Assembly (NCBI GenBank): GCA_007449985.2
Contig: VIIQ02000751.1
Coordinates: 124,001 to 188,000 of the forward strand
Reading direction: 5' to 3'
Source: Desmodesmus armatus
Lineage: Eukaryota; Chlorophyta; Chlorophyceae; Sphaeropleales; Scenedesmaceae
DNA: 64,000 bases
Each line of letters begins with the position of its first letter. Positions within the stretch are counted from its first letter, which is position 1. Below the pieces are notes generated by a model that saw only the letters and a program-made list of their open reading frames with translations, was not told where the DNA came from and searched no databases. This document shows, piece by piece, positions 40,303 through 53,028 of the stretch. The position numbers and the translations under genes were made by a program.

Positions 40303-41558
40303 TGGAGCTGAGGGTTTGGGTTGTTTGCATGCAGGCTGTGGTGTGTTACGGGCTTACTGGAAGGGCTTACTGGAGGCTGGTGGAATTCGTTGTGTGTGTC
40401 CAGTTGGTACAACATGTCGTGTGCATCCTATCATCAGATGGAATCAGCCCATCAGGTTGTGTTGACATTGCAGGCGGAGGTTGCATTTTGGGTGTGTGGA
40501 TCGCCTGAGAGTGTCACCTCGTCAGTTTTGTTTTATGGCAAGGTACCTGCCTGTCTTGCTCCTTTTGCTGGTGCCGCTTTGGGCGACAGCAAGGCTGCCC
40601 ATAGTTGTATTGCAATGAGACGGCATGAACATGCACACTGATTTGCGGCATGTCCTGTTGGAACAGGGAGTCCCTGTCACAAGATTGGAGGGTTTTAATG
40701 AATGTTGTTCAACAGATGTTGTTCATGCAGGCCACATAAGGCTTCAGTTGAGACTGCAACACATTGGAGGCTGTGTATGTTTGGAGTGCAGTGGCTTGCT
40801 GCATGCTGTGCATCCCAGTGGCTGCATTTTGTGGAGGTACCTCGAGGTGCACAAAGTTTTGCCAAGGTCGCTTGCATGACTGACCCAAACTGTCTGTGCA
40901 TATGCAAGTGCAGCTGGGTGTGAAAGTACATTATGTGCCATGGTACTACGCCGGGTGGCGTTGTAAGCTTGGCGGCTAGCTGAGGGTCCACTGTTATAGC
41001 ATATGCCATAGCCAATGGCTGCCTGTGGAATAGGCAAGGTTGTGATGTTGTGTGGTACAGTTGAACCGTTGGTCACGTGAGCACGCCTATCCCTTGTCCT
41101 GAGTTGGGGTTCATCAAACCTGAATGAAGACATGAAGCTGTCATGCCAAGTTGTCAAGGCAGCGACCCCCCCCCCCCCCGACAAAAGGTGCACATGGCAA
41201 ACCCCATACTATAGCGTCTGTCCTACAGAACAGGAGGAGGGGGGGTCGACGGCATTCAGAATGATTTGAGGCCACCAATTGCCACACGTCAACTTGTTAC
41301 CCGAACCAATTGGTCAGCTGCAGCAATATCTGTATGTTACAAAAGGCTCCTGTCACAACAACAACTGCTGACGCTGCTAGCAATAGAAGAGGTGACAGCT
41401 GCAACTGTCAATGCATACACTAGCCAGCACCACAAATCCCACATCAGGGTGCACGCTGTGCTAGTGCTGATGTTGCCCATGCTTCATATGAACCTGCATA
41501 CATGATATGCATATGCCCCTGCTGCTGCACTCAGTCATGCTGTCAGGATCAAACTGCA
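40303..41558. other. spacer between convergent genes
   Basis: The 3' flanks of the PRTase-hydrolase gene (+) and the phosphatase gene (-) meet here. The plus strand is G/T-rich to about 40960. There is a poly-C run at about 41167-41179. No conserved ORF or RNA gene is seen. Confidence 0.5.
41337..41341 (-). terminator. possible TGTAA polyadenylation signal of the phosphatase gene
   Basis: On the minus strand TGTAA lies about 220 nt after the phosphatase stop codon. The distance is typical for a chlorophyte 3' UTR. It is a motif match only. Confidence 0.35.
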
Positions 41559-44500
41559 TTATGACGTAGCCCCTGCTGGCTCTGCTGCTGCTTCCTTGAC
41601 CCGGCCTTCTGCTGTGAGGTACTGCGGCTTCATCAGGTTGCGGCGGATGGCTGCCACCTCCTGGGGGGTCAGCCCCGTGCTGGCCAGGTAGTTGTCAACT
41701 GTGATGTAGGTGGAGTCCATGTAGGCCTGGGGGGAGGGGGGGGGGGCAGACAACGTGAGCAGGGGTCGGGGGTCAGTTGGAGGGTGAATGAGACAGGGGG
41801 GAAAGCGAGGTGTGGAAGGGGAAGGAACAGCACCACGCTTCATGTGTACCAAGGGGAGTAGGACACCAACGGGCCCACAGGCACATGTCCACACAGTGAT
41901 TTATTGTACTACACTGTGGCAGTCGCCCTGTTAGGACTGGGCACTGGGACTGCTGAGTTCTGCACAACCCCCACAACAACCAACCTCAACAGCTGGTATG
42001 CATTGCAGCCAGTTGGTGCATACTGTTGCAGCACCAGTGCAGCCCTACTAGGTACTTGCAGCTCAGCTTGCAATGCATGCTATGGTGGCCGCCATTGTGC
42101 ATTGACGAGTATGGAACCAACACAGCGAGCACCTTGGCCGACTGTCAGTACGCACTGTAACACAGTGTGCACCTCTGCCCAAAGTAGGCTACCCATGTGC
42201 TTACCAGCACAGCGCGCAGCGTCTCAGCAGTGCTGGCAATGATGACCTGCACAGGGCAGCAACAGAAAAAACACTGAGCGCGCACGAGCGCTGATATGCA
42301 TGCTGCCACCTGGACGATGCAAGCACCAGTTGTCAGCTACTAGCTGGTGATACTGTTCAGCTATTCAGCTGGCAGCCGCCTGTACTGCTGGTACAGTGCC
42401 TGCGTCAAAAAGAGCATTCCGTGTCAAAAAGGGCATTCAAAATGCCATGTCAGTCCCTGACCCTGTGACTGCCACGCAGTGAGGCACCCAGTACCCTCAC
42501 CTCATTGAGTGGAATGACAGCTCCAGTTGCCCCTGTGGGGTCAGTCAAGCCCAGGGACTCCCTGTACTGGCGCAGCTGCACCTCAGACTGGGGAGAGGGA
42601 GGGGCGCGCAAGGGAGGCAGAAAGCAAGGCAAAGCATCAGATCAACTGGCAGGTTCACTCAAGTTTGTTGTTGACGCAGCATCAGGGCTGCCAGCTCACG
42701 GTGACTATGTGCGCATGCACTCACGCTCAGGTAGTGTAACTCTTCTTTGGCTGGACTTGCGCTGCAGCATGCTGTTCTGTCAACATGCCTGCCAAAAAAT
42801 AATGCCGGCCCCCGAGTCAGCAAAGAGACCAATAGGACCCACGCTCGGCCGAGACACAGGCTTCCCACATTTCTCTGCCGTACCCCCCCCCCCCACCTGA
42901 ATGTAGTCCTGCACGATGGCCTCATGTGGTGTGTCACAGATGAGCAGCAGCAGCATGATGATCACGCCTGTGCGGTCCTTGCCGTGCGCGCAATGCACCA
43001 GGGAGGGCAGTGAGGACTCCTTGGCAAACACACGCAGCACAGCTGCAGCACAGAACAACAATCATGGACAGCACAACAAACATACTGTTGAGCAAGCCTC
43101 GCCTGTGGCGCATGCTTGCGGTGCATCATAGTTAGTGACTTTTCTGGCACACAGCGGACACAAACCACGTATCCCCATAAGGATACTGGCCACTAGTGCA
43201 CTGGGAATGCATAAGGATACTGTTGAGCATTGCCTTCTGTGTGTCCGATGTGTGCCAGAAAAATGACCAATGCACTGCATGCATGCCATACTTGGTGACA
43301 GCATGAACAGTATGGCGGTTGCATACTGCTCAGTACAGGCTGTCACTGTGCGAGGGCACTCTGGGCAGCAACGGCCCGCATGCCGCGGTGCACTCAGCCC
43401 TGGCAGAGCAGAGGCAGAGCCCACCTCACGCAAAGGTGGCTAGCTCACGTGTACCCTGCACTCCTGACTAGCATCTATGCCACTCTTATACAGCCGCTGT
43501 AGCCTGCCGCTGGCGCCACTGCCCACTCAGCCTGCCAGATCCTCCCACCTGCAATGTTGCTCTTTGAGTGCTCCAGAATGCTGTTGACATCCCATTCAGC
43601 AGCGGCGGGAGAATCCAGCAATAGAACAGCAACATAACAACAGCAGACACAGGAACAGCAGCAGCAAGAGTTGACCACAGGGGGGCAAGCAATGGGGGGT
43701 GTCAGGAATGTACAAGTACACCCAAAGAGCATCAGGCTGCTGCCTCAGTGTGCCGCGCTGCGAGCAACTACTACTGGCTGAAGCCAGCTGGCTGATTGTC
43801 AGAACTACATCTTAGCACAAGCTCCAGTACATTGCTGCGCAATCGCCATCAGCATGCCCCTACTGTTTGGCCCCTACAACAGCAGCCCCAAGATCGAGAA
43901 GAAGGCACCAACCAGCAGCCCCAAGACACAGACAGCCTCAGCAGCTCAGAGACGGCCACAAGCATAAGCCCCACACACGCCAATCGGGCGCTGACTCGCC
44001 ATACACTCCATATGTCAACACCCAAAAGCACACATCCAATTTGGAGTCCCCGCATTTTGACAGCCCCCTACTTACATGCGGTAGTACTTGTAGAAGCCCA
44101 GCAGCTGCTCATCAGCAAAGGCATCCACAAAGGGCTTGCGGGGGTCCTTGCCACTCAACAGGTTGCCAAATGCACCACGCCACACACGCCTGCACAACAC
44201 ACGACACAGCAAGACAGCCAGCTTTGTCAGGCCTACACCACACAGCTGCCACTGCATGAATGACACAGTACATACAGATAGGCCACCAGTACAGACAGTG
44301 AAGCTGTTGCTGTCCCTGGGACACCTGCTGTTTACCATCCTCTGTCTTCTGTTGTCTGTGTCCAAACAGTAACAGCGGCCCTGCATTCCACTCACAGTGG
44401 CATGCGAATCATTGCGTAGCCAAACTGCTTGGTGGGGATGACGTTGAAGTTCTCCCTGTCGGGCTGCTGCCAGTAGTCATCACCACCCTGGGGGGGATCG

Positions 44501-46241
44501 GCAGGCGCAACAGGAGGGGTGATGCCCACGTCCACATACTTCACATGCTCTTTTTTCTGTCAGGCAGGGAGCAGGGGGGTGGCACACTGAGCGCTGAGCA
44601 GCCCGTGTTGCAGGCAAGCCACGCGCATGACTCTTGGCCAGGCCAGTGGTATGCAGCACATGGCAGGATGCGCATCGTTGGCGGCGTCACATGTGACCAC
44701 CACCCGTGTATTTGCTGCATGTGAAAGCTGCAGTACTGGCCGCCTTAGCCGCCACAGTGGCATCCTCTAGTACCCCCCCCCCCCACCCCAAACACATCCA
44801 CCAGGCACAAGCCCCCTAGGGATATGAAATAAACTCACACAGCATCCCTGCCTTGAAAGCCAGGCTCCACGCTCCCAATGTCGGTTGCACCTCCCAGCCA
44901 GATTGCCCAACCAATCACACAAAGTTCCCCTCCCCTGCTCCCCCCCCCCCCCCCACGGCCCTCCTCCCACATCCTCCCCCAAGTACCGCACTAGGGCAAT
45001 GCACCCCCCCCCCGGGGGCTGACTCTCCACTGGCAGGCAGCACCCTCCCTATAACCTCCTCCCCTGCCCCCTTGGCCCTCACCAGTGCAGCCGCCATGTC
45101 CTCTGTGTTGCCGCTCCTCTTCACGCCATTGCCATTGCCCTCCTCATCGGACACTGAGGCCAGCGATGCCGCTGAAGAGCCTCCAGCCCCCTGGCCCCTC
45201 AGCTTGGTCACTGCAAAGTCCATGCTGGGGTCATCTGCCATGCGGTCTGCATTAGGCTCACTGCCATCCCTTGAGGCAGTAGAGGCCTGTGGCTGGCGCT
45301 GGTCTTGTGCGCCTTGTGAGGCCCCCAGAGCGTCGACTTGCTGGGGGTTGAGCAGGGGAGGGGGGCCTGAGCTGGATGGCTTCTTTGAAGACGAGCTCTT
45401 GCTGGGGCGCTCGGCACGGCCACGCAGGTCCACGACTGTCTTGATCTGGGAGGGATGGGGGAGCAAATTAGCGCAGGGAATAGGGTGGTGGGTTGGCGGG
45501 GAGGGAGGGCCCCTCTCGGGGAGAGCAGAGGGGGGTGATGTGTGTGATGCATGCATGCGCGCCAAATGGTGTGCTAGACAGTGGGAGATGCGCATGCCCA
45601 TGAGCTTGGCATGGACAAGGCATGGACCCTTGGACAAACGGCACAATGCATGCGGATGTTCACATTGAGCAGCCTCCAGCGGCCATGGAAGCAGTGCTGC
45701 ATACCCCTATGCATGTGCAATGCACCTACCAAAATGCAATTTGTGCATGTGCAAGAGTGCAAATGAGTGCGGGATTGACCATGCATGCAACCTAAAGGGA
45801 GCATCAGCTGGGCTTCCTGTTCCTTATCAATGTTTCTGGCAGCAGGTACTGCTAGCCTACTTGGGCCCTCCCCCCAAACACTGTTCTACTAGGCTAGCCT
45901 GGACGCACCTTGAGCTCCTTCAGTGCTTCTGGCGTGTAGATTTGCGAGCAGCGGTACAGGGTGCCCTTCTTGATCCTGGGGTCAATCTCTCCTATATCCC
46001 GGAGGTTGACAGCCTTCACAGGTGTGCGTGGGGGAGGCAGGGGGGCCTCAGTGGGGGAGGCATCCATGCCTGTAGTTGCACGACTCTGACTCATAGCTGG
46101 AGAGCTGGCAGCCCGCGAGGTAAAGTGAGATCTAATGGGCAATGGAAGGTTGTTGTTGCTATAAATGATTGCTGATGTTGCTCCGACACCGACTGCGACT
46201 CCAAACGCTCGTCTTGTCAGCGATGCGTGAGGTGGGGTCAT
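41559..46241 (-). CDS. protein-tyrosine phosphatase, Y_phosphatase3 type
   Basis: Nine exons join in frame: 46241-45909, 45445-45083, 44556-44396, 44189-44076, 43580-43549, 43042-42897, 42587-42501, 42246-42205 and 41726-41559 (481 residues). The Cys-based signature HCAHGKDRTGV (HCx5R, Cys near 352) marks a tyrosine or dual-specificity phosphatase. Upstream NLRDIGEID, GTLYRCSQIYTPEALKEL and IKTVVDLRGRAE fit the bacterial/fungal-type Y_phosphatase3 family. Downstream ICDTPHEAIVQDYI, LRAVLAYMDSTYITVDNYLA and LTPQEVAAIRRNLM are also typical. The N-terminus (MTPPHASLTRRAFGVAVGVG) looks like a targeting sequence or membrane anchor. Exon 2 adds roughly 110 low-complexity residues directly after the VVDLR motif, an unusual insertion. 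Exon 5 is only 32 nt, and its acceptor was chosen because it restores the frame. The substrate is unknown. Confidence 0.93.
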
Positions 46242-46588
46242 TTGGTGACGTAAACTGCAAACTGCAACTCACAACAGCATTCCAGCAGCGTGCTGCGATT
46301 ACGGTCGCGATCACGCTTAAGCAAAGCGCATGGTCTCACTCTTGCTTATACCTTGGACCTGACGTCATCACAGTGAAGCCCCCTTCTTGCAGAGGCCCAG
46401 AGGTTGCTTGACGTGGATCTCATTTGCGTTTGTGAACATGTTTTCTCAGACAAGCCCACCTCCAGTCAGCAGTACAAAACCACAAACCACCGGCACGACT
46501 TTCACTGTTCAGCGCCAAAACCTTTGCATTGCTCTCTTCGATACGTTATTGTTTCACATATTGCTGAACAACGCCAATTGCGTTCAAG
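46242..46588. other. divergent spacer between phosphatase (-) and ferredoxin-like gene (+)
   Basis: About 350 bp must contain both promoters. I see no conserved ORF and no obvious core promoter motif. Confidence 0.5.
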
Positions 46589-48960
46589 ATGTCCGTCAGT
46601 GGAGCGCTCGCCACCGGCATCAATCTCTTTGGCTTGGTGAGTGGCTGCGACGCCCACCTTACCTGTCAAGTTGCTGAACGTGGTTTGAAGGGTCCGCGAT
46701 GCTGGGCTTTGCGCTCCGGAAACCAAGCTTTTTCTCGTTGCTGCGTGTACTCTGCTGACTACAGTCTGCTGGCCCGATCCAGAACCTGCTGGCCCTGGGG
46801 GCGACCAGTATGTTACATGGTACGTGAAGGAACGCTTCTGGGGTGTGGGTGGGGTGGGCGAAGCATGGCGGGTGATGCCTAGACCCGTGTGATGGCCTTT
46901 GGACCCGGAACGACATGACATCCCCCCCATTCGTTATGCAGGCACCTTCAACACGACGTGGAACCAGTGTGTGAGGTCTTGTGCAAACAAATCCATCGGT
47001 AGGTCCCTAGCACGTGCTTGTCTGATACAGCCTGTCATCAGCACTGCAGCACAGCAGTAGTGCCCCCCGGGCTATATGAGCACCTTGTGGTGTCCAGCCC
47101 CACGCCGTAGGCAAATTTGCACAATATTAATCACCTACGCAGCTGAGGCCATGGCAGGCATGCTGGCCAACATGCCACAACCCAAGGCTTGGTCCCAGAC
47201 CCAGCTTGGGTGTCTGCAACTGGCTGATGCACTTGCCTGCAATCTGCGTTGACCTGTCTTTGCTTGCACAGCGTCCAGCAAGCCCCACAGCACGGTGCAC
47301 GTGCGTCAGGGCAACGTGTACCCCACCTTGACCCAGGAGCAGATGGACATGATGCGGCAGAGACGCCTGACCAGCAACTGTGCACCTGACCAGCTGCGGC
47401 ACAAGGAGCCTGCAGCACACCAGGCCAAGCACATCATGCTGTGCAGGTCGGTGCCCCTGATCAGTGGGGGACAGTAGTAGCTGCAGTGCTGAACTGGCTG
47501 CCAGGCTGTGTCCAGTGTTGAAGAGCTGTTAGGTCAACCCCTCATAGGCACACATCAGGATCGATTGAAAGCATTGCCGGTGGTGTGGGCCAGGCAGCTG
47601 TCGTTGTTGTGTCTTGCACTGGGGTTTTACAGCCTCCTGACACCCTCCTGGTGTACGAGCCGAAGCTGCCTTGTCCTGAACTTGCTTTGTGGTTGACTCG
47701 TGATGTTTGTGGTGTCCTGCGTGTCCTGTCCTGCAGTGGCGCCAGCTGCAAGCCCAGCTGCAAGCCGTGCGGCATGTCCGCCAATGGGCAGCGTTGCTGG
47801 GAGTATCTGGCCCACCGGCTGGCAGAGATCAACCAGCTCAGGAGTGAGGATGATGAGCAGGAGCCAATCCTGATCAGCAAGCTCTCATGCCTGCAGGTAC
47901 GTCTGTGCTGGGCATAGGTGCGCCATGGCACAGTGGCATGCGTGCTCGCAGCAGCAGTTTGCCAAGGCTTTCAGCACCATGCGCGTGGTGCTGCATCAGC
48001 ACTGCGAGGTTGCTCGCTCTTGTTTGAGCATGGGTCTTCCTGCGTAACCATACTGTATCCCCAAGTTGGGTTGTGCTCTGTACACATGACGATGAACCCC
48101 TGTGCATCACATGACAATGACCCGCTCCACCCACCTTGTGCAATGGTGCAGGCCCAGAACCTGCTGCCAGCCCTGGCAGCCACCCTGCCCTGCCACGGTC
48201 CCGTGGCTGTGGTGTACCCCGAGGGTGTGTGGTACGAACGGCTGACCCCTCTGGTGCTGGAGCGCATTATTGAGGAGCACCTGCTGGGCGGCCACACAGT
48301 CACAGCACACATCATGATGGGCTCCAGGGTGGCAGACCACGAGCACAATGTCCTGCCTGCACTTGACATCACAAGGTGGGTGGTGCTGGGGTTGGGGCAG
48401 GTACAGCAACAGCGCGCAAGGGTGCAGCATACACAGACATGCAGCAGGCGATGTACTGCACGCACCTCAAAGATGTGGGTGTCATGGGTGGCTTATGTCT
48501 CCATGGTGTGGCGTGGTGGCTGTGGGATTTTCCCCTGCGGCCTGTGTCCACAGCCTGACTGATTCCCGCCCTGCACTGCACTGCACTGCGCATCACCACT
48601 CCTGCACTGCCGCCAGGCGTGTCGGTGTCATCCAGCTTCAAACACTGCAGCAGTGAGCACACGCATCAGCACATGCCACTGCAGCCACCCCGTCACAACT
48701 CCGCGTGGCAGTCAACATGGGCTGGCTGCGCCACTCAAGGCACCGCAGCAAGGAGCTAGCGGCAGCAGACAGCCTGTGCATTGCCGCAGTGCATGCATGG
48801 GGTTTGGCAGTGAGGGCCGCACTGGTGTCACCTGCACCTATGTGCACCTGGCACCTCTGGTCTTGACTGCTGCGCTCCTGTGCTGCACCCTTTCCTCCTC
48901 TACGTGGCCTGCAGGCGCATGAACCCAGACGGGCACTGGGCCGACCACTACGCCTACTGA
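46589..48960 (+). CDS. thioredoxin-fold [2Fe-2S] ferredoxin-like protein
   Basis: Seven exons join in frame: 46589-46636, 46765-46819, 46942-46998, 47272-47446, 47737-47896, 48152-48375 and 48915-48960 (254 residues). The C-terminal part matches the thioredoxin-like [2Fe-2S] ferredoxin family: KHIMLCRSGASCKPSC at the first Cys pair, a helix (WEYLAHRLAEINQL), ILISKLSC, then LPCHGPVAVVYPEGVWYERL and LERIIEEHLLGG, which are near-diagnostic. The family carries electrons through a [2Fe-2S] cluster. Here the third and fourth candidate ligands (SC and PC) are about 14 residues apart. The usual spacing is three or four, so cluster binding is uncertain. Extra Cys residues (CKPCGMSANGQRC) lie after the first pair. 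The N-terminal 50 residues contain a hydrophobic stretch and two Cys, with no recognised domain. Confidence 0.9.
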
Positions 48961-51900
48961 GCTGAGCGCGCCTCACCGGCACAGCAGGGTTTTGGACGGT
49001 TGCTTCTGCTGTACCTGTGGCGCACGTCTGCGCATTTGCAGTGCCAGCACCGCTGCTGGCAGGGTGTGCTTTGTGTTCTACTGTGCATGCACGCTCCTGC
49101 CACAGCTTGTCCGCGGAATCCGTTGCAGCAATGATCACTTGTTTCTTGCGGTGCTTGGTGCCTCATGATGAAAGGATGCCTCTGTCGCTGCTTGTGGGTC
49201 ACCCACATGCAGCATTTTGAGTCGTGTGCATCAGCTGCTCTCTTTTTTCCTGCCTTTTGACCTTCTGTGCGTCTCATTCAGTCACTGAGCAGTCGCATCG
49301 CTACGACAAGACTCCTGTCTGGGGTTGTGCTGCTGTGGCTGTTATGGTATGGGTATACCTGTGTCTCGACTGTGCTTGATGATCGGCCTCCGCGGCACTT
49401 CGGGAGGGAGTGGTGCCAGGCGCGCACTCTTCACTCGTTTCCTGCCATGTTTCTGACTGGCTACATGGCCTGCCTGGTTTTCCAGGTACGTCAAAAGCAG
49501 CCAGACAGAGACACCAGGGATGGGCGAATGGGCCCTGGTGCTCGGTTATGTACAACACGTAGACTTGAGTGGGATTACAAGGCCGAAGGGCGTCATGCAT
49601 GTGTATATTGCCCTGTGGTCGGCCCTTTTGTGTTTGCACCAAGGCGTATTGCCTGTCTGCACACAGCGTGAGGTGCCAAGGAGGCCACATGCCTTGATGG
49701 TGGCATGCTTGCTTGTTGTCAGAAGAAGCTGGGATCTCTCTTTGCGGTTGCGTGTGCTGTACGATGATGTTACAGGGGCAAAGCAGCCCCTTTAGGTGGT
49801 GCCTGCCATCGCCTGTACAATTTACCTATGCAGCTGTGAGGTCATGTGCTGGCCCACAGCTGTTGTACTTGATAGCCACACCCAGCATGGGGTGGCTGCT
49901 TTGTGTGGAGTCTTGGGTACTACACCCGATGCACAGTACACTGGAGAGTGCATCAGAAGTGGTGAGAGGGTTGTTTCAAGCAGAAAGGACCGTGTTGTAT
50001 CACGCTGTGGGGTACTTTTGTCTGGGCTCTCAAGCAGTCCACACCAAAGAGTGTGGAGAGTTGCATGTGGCCGAATGTGGGTGGATCAGGGCAGGGTGTG
50101 GGTTGCATCAGCAGTAGACTCATGTTCTGGCGCAGGACACATGCACACATACGGGCAGGCATGCTGTCAGATGGCATGCTGCCGTACCATGCTGCCTCAC
50201 GTACATTCACGACCTTGCACGGCCCAAGTGCATCGTCCACGTGCCTTTTTTGTCCTCGGCACGCTCCCCCATCCTCTACCCCCAAAGGGTTTTTGACAGC
50301 CCATGTGCTGACTGTGCTATGTTTTGGAAGGGTGTGCTGGTATACTGCACGTGATTGAAGTAGGCTTGCACGGCTGGGTTGTTTGGGAACTGCCCCTTCT
50401 TGCCCGGCCAGGTGTTGGTTGGAGTCTGCCCGCCTACTGTGCCTTTGTCGCGCTCTGTGCGTTTTGTGCGTATCGCAACCGACTGATGAGTTTTGTGCGT
50501 CCTGCAGCAGAAGCGCCTTGTGCGCTCACATCAGCGCTGCTGGCAGGTGGTGCGCTGAGAGGTGTTATGAGTTTTGTTGACTCGGCGGCATGGCTTGTCT
50601 TGCCGTCATAAGGTGGTTGGCTGGTGGTACTGCTCTTGAGTTGACTGTGGGCTGCAGGCTGGTTTGAGAGTTGTGCACTGCCCGTCTGAGAGAGGATTTA
50701 GCGGCCCTTGTCCCTACTGGGCCTGTGCTGGGTTTTGTAAGAGAGTGGTTGAGCTTGTGTGTGCTTGAGCTGTGCTTCTGCGCACTCTGGTCCCAAGCAA
50801 AGGTGTGTGGTTTGGGCCATCCTGGTAAGGTGGTGCTGATTTTTGACGATCGTGCTGCCACGTTTTGGGTTGACTCGGATGTTTCTGGCATACTTTACGT
50901 GTTGTGGTCCCTTAGGTTGATCCCGTGTTTTTGGCCTACTACGCGTGATGAAGGGGGCGTGTGTGGGCAGGGTATAAACTGTGAGTTGGGATTGTCTTTC
51001 ATAAGGTCTGATAAGGTCGAGTCCTGCTGCGCTATTGGCTTCTGCACCAGCTGTGCATTGAGTCTGGCGTCAGCAAGCTGCGAACTGCTGTAGTTCAGGT
51101 GTTTCCCTAACATGGTCCTCTTGCCATGCCACACAGTTTTGTTGCCGACCCAGCTGCCTGCGATGCGGTGTGCCGTTTTGCGTGTGCGGGCGGTTGGCCA
51201 TGCACCATGGTTGCAGCACGAGCTTTGTTGAGGTGGGCTGGTTCTTGCGCTACACAAGACTGGTGCAGGGCTGGTAATGATTGCTGGGGGTTGCCAACTG
51301 GTCTGTGTGCTGCTCACTTGCACACACAATGGTACTGTGCGAATCTGGCTGTGTCTTAGCGCACATGCGTCACATACATGAGGACAACAGTCAACCTGCT
51401 GCATTGTGCAACATGGTGGGGGTTGAGTTGGTGACACTGTTGTCTGAGTGTGCCGTGCAATGTTGCGTATAGGCATCTGAGGGGGTGGCTGGGCAGTTGT
51501 TTGAGGGGCCCAGCATTTGATGTAGTTGTAGTTGAGGCTAGGTGATGTTGAGTCGACCTGGGTGAAAGCTTGGTGAGGGTCATTTCACCTGGGCACTTTT
51601 GATTTGACCTGGGCACTTGAGAAAGGGGGAACCCAGGCAATGTTGTTAGCAGCATGTGTGTGCGTTGAAGGGTGAAATGTCAAGTAGGAACCCAATCTGG
51701 TGGTGTTTTAAGGCTTTTATGACAGCCTGTTGACAGGCACCGCCTGTCAGAGCCTGTAAAATGCAGGCATCTTTGGCATGGGCAAGCATCACAGAGCCAT
51801 AGCTGGGCCAATGGCGCTGCCTGTGTCATACACCTTGTTCTACACTTTGCATACATACATACACAGCATCATATCGTGTGGTTGCTGTGTTGCTGTAGGA

Positions 51901-53028
51901 CTTGTTACGCCGGTTTCGGTCCTCGTGGCTGTATGGTTGCCCTACTTTGAAAGGTCACATACCCCTGCCCCAGCGTCAATCCATCACGAACCAGCATCTT
52001 GCAGTTACGTCGCGGTGCTGCTGCACGCACTGCTGAGTCCTTGTAGTGCGTGAGGCTGCCTGGTCAATCCTAGCAGCTGTGTGTCTCCCGTGGCATCCGA
52101 TGCCACGTGTGAGTCACGCACTGCGACATGCATCATGCATCATGCACTGCACCCCCTCCCTCCTCCCCCAATCGAGACAGTGTCGTGCTCCCGCCTGTGT
52201 GGGCTGCTTTTGCGGGTTGGTGGCTGCACGGTGATCGAAAGTGTACTTTTTCTCCCGTCGGAAGGTGTCAAGGGCTGAGGAGCTCTACCCAGTGCAGTTG
52301 GGAGCTGCTAGGAGTGTGTTATGATTGTTTGTAGTGTGGTGCAAGTGTGGTGGTGCGTTTTTTGTTTCCATGTCCGCAGATGCTTGTGCATTGCTGCCAA
52401 CCCTGTGTATGCATCAATCACCAGGAGCCCTCCTCCCTTGACGTGAAGGTGCATCGTGCTGGGTGCTCAGCTCAGCTAATCTGTTCGTCAGGGTGTGTTC
52501 TGCCATCCAGCAGCAGCTGTTGCATCAACTGCGCCCTGGCGAGTGTGCTGATGTAACCTCAATCCCCGTACATGCAAGTGGAGACTGTGGTCCGCAATGT
52601 CAAGCTGACAACATGACAGCCCCAACACTGTCAGCTTCAGGTCACAGTGAGCCAAGGGTTTGGGGGCCCCGAAGCTCGTCTAGCTTCAGCTGCACATGCA
52701 TATGCATCACTACATACTTTTTTTTGACAGACAAGGCAGCTTCAGCCTCTGCGATCTTACCACAACACTGTCAGCTTGGTCAGGTTGGTAATCGGGCCAG
52801 AACAGCTGCCATGTTACCCAGGTAAAACTATGCATTGTGAACCAGTGACGTGCTTCGCTGCCTGTTGGTGTGGGGTGACCGCCTTGTCCAAATCACTTTC
52901 AGCTGTCAGTTGTTTGTGGGACAGACCTTGGACTGACCCACAGGGACCTTGCTAGCCTGACACGGCCTCAGCATGCCACCCAATGCATTGTATCGGATTA
53001 TAAATATCTGTTCGTCCTGCTACACAAC
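48961..53028. other. 4-kb spacer, no gene seen
   Basis: This is the longest gene-free stretch. It is G/T-rich on the plus strand between about 49000 and 52400. All long ORFs lack recognisable motifs, and none can be chained by splice sites to a neighbour. It may be a very long 3' UTR, an lncRNA or degenerate repeat DNA. The promoter of the gene starting near 53029 should lie at its right end. Confidence 0.45.

Noticed and set aside
44853..45668. 271-codon plus-strand ORF opposite phosphatase exon 2
   Set aside because: It is antisense to the phosphatase exon, which has conserved motifs and splices in frame.
49267..50611. Chains of ORFs in the spacer after the ferredoxin gene, some with hydrophobic segments
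   Set aside because: No conserved motifs and no consistent splice-compatible frames; G/T-rich sequence gives Leu/Val/Cys/Trp-rich ORFs by composition.
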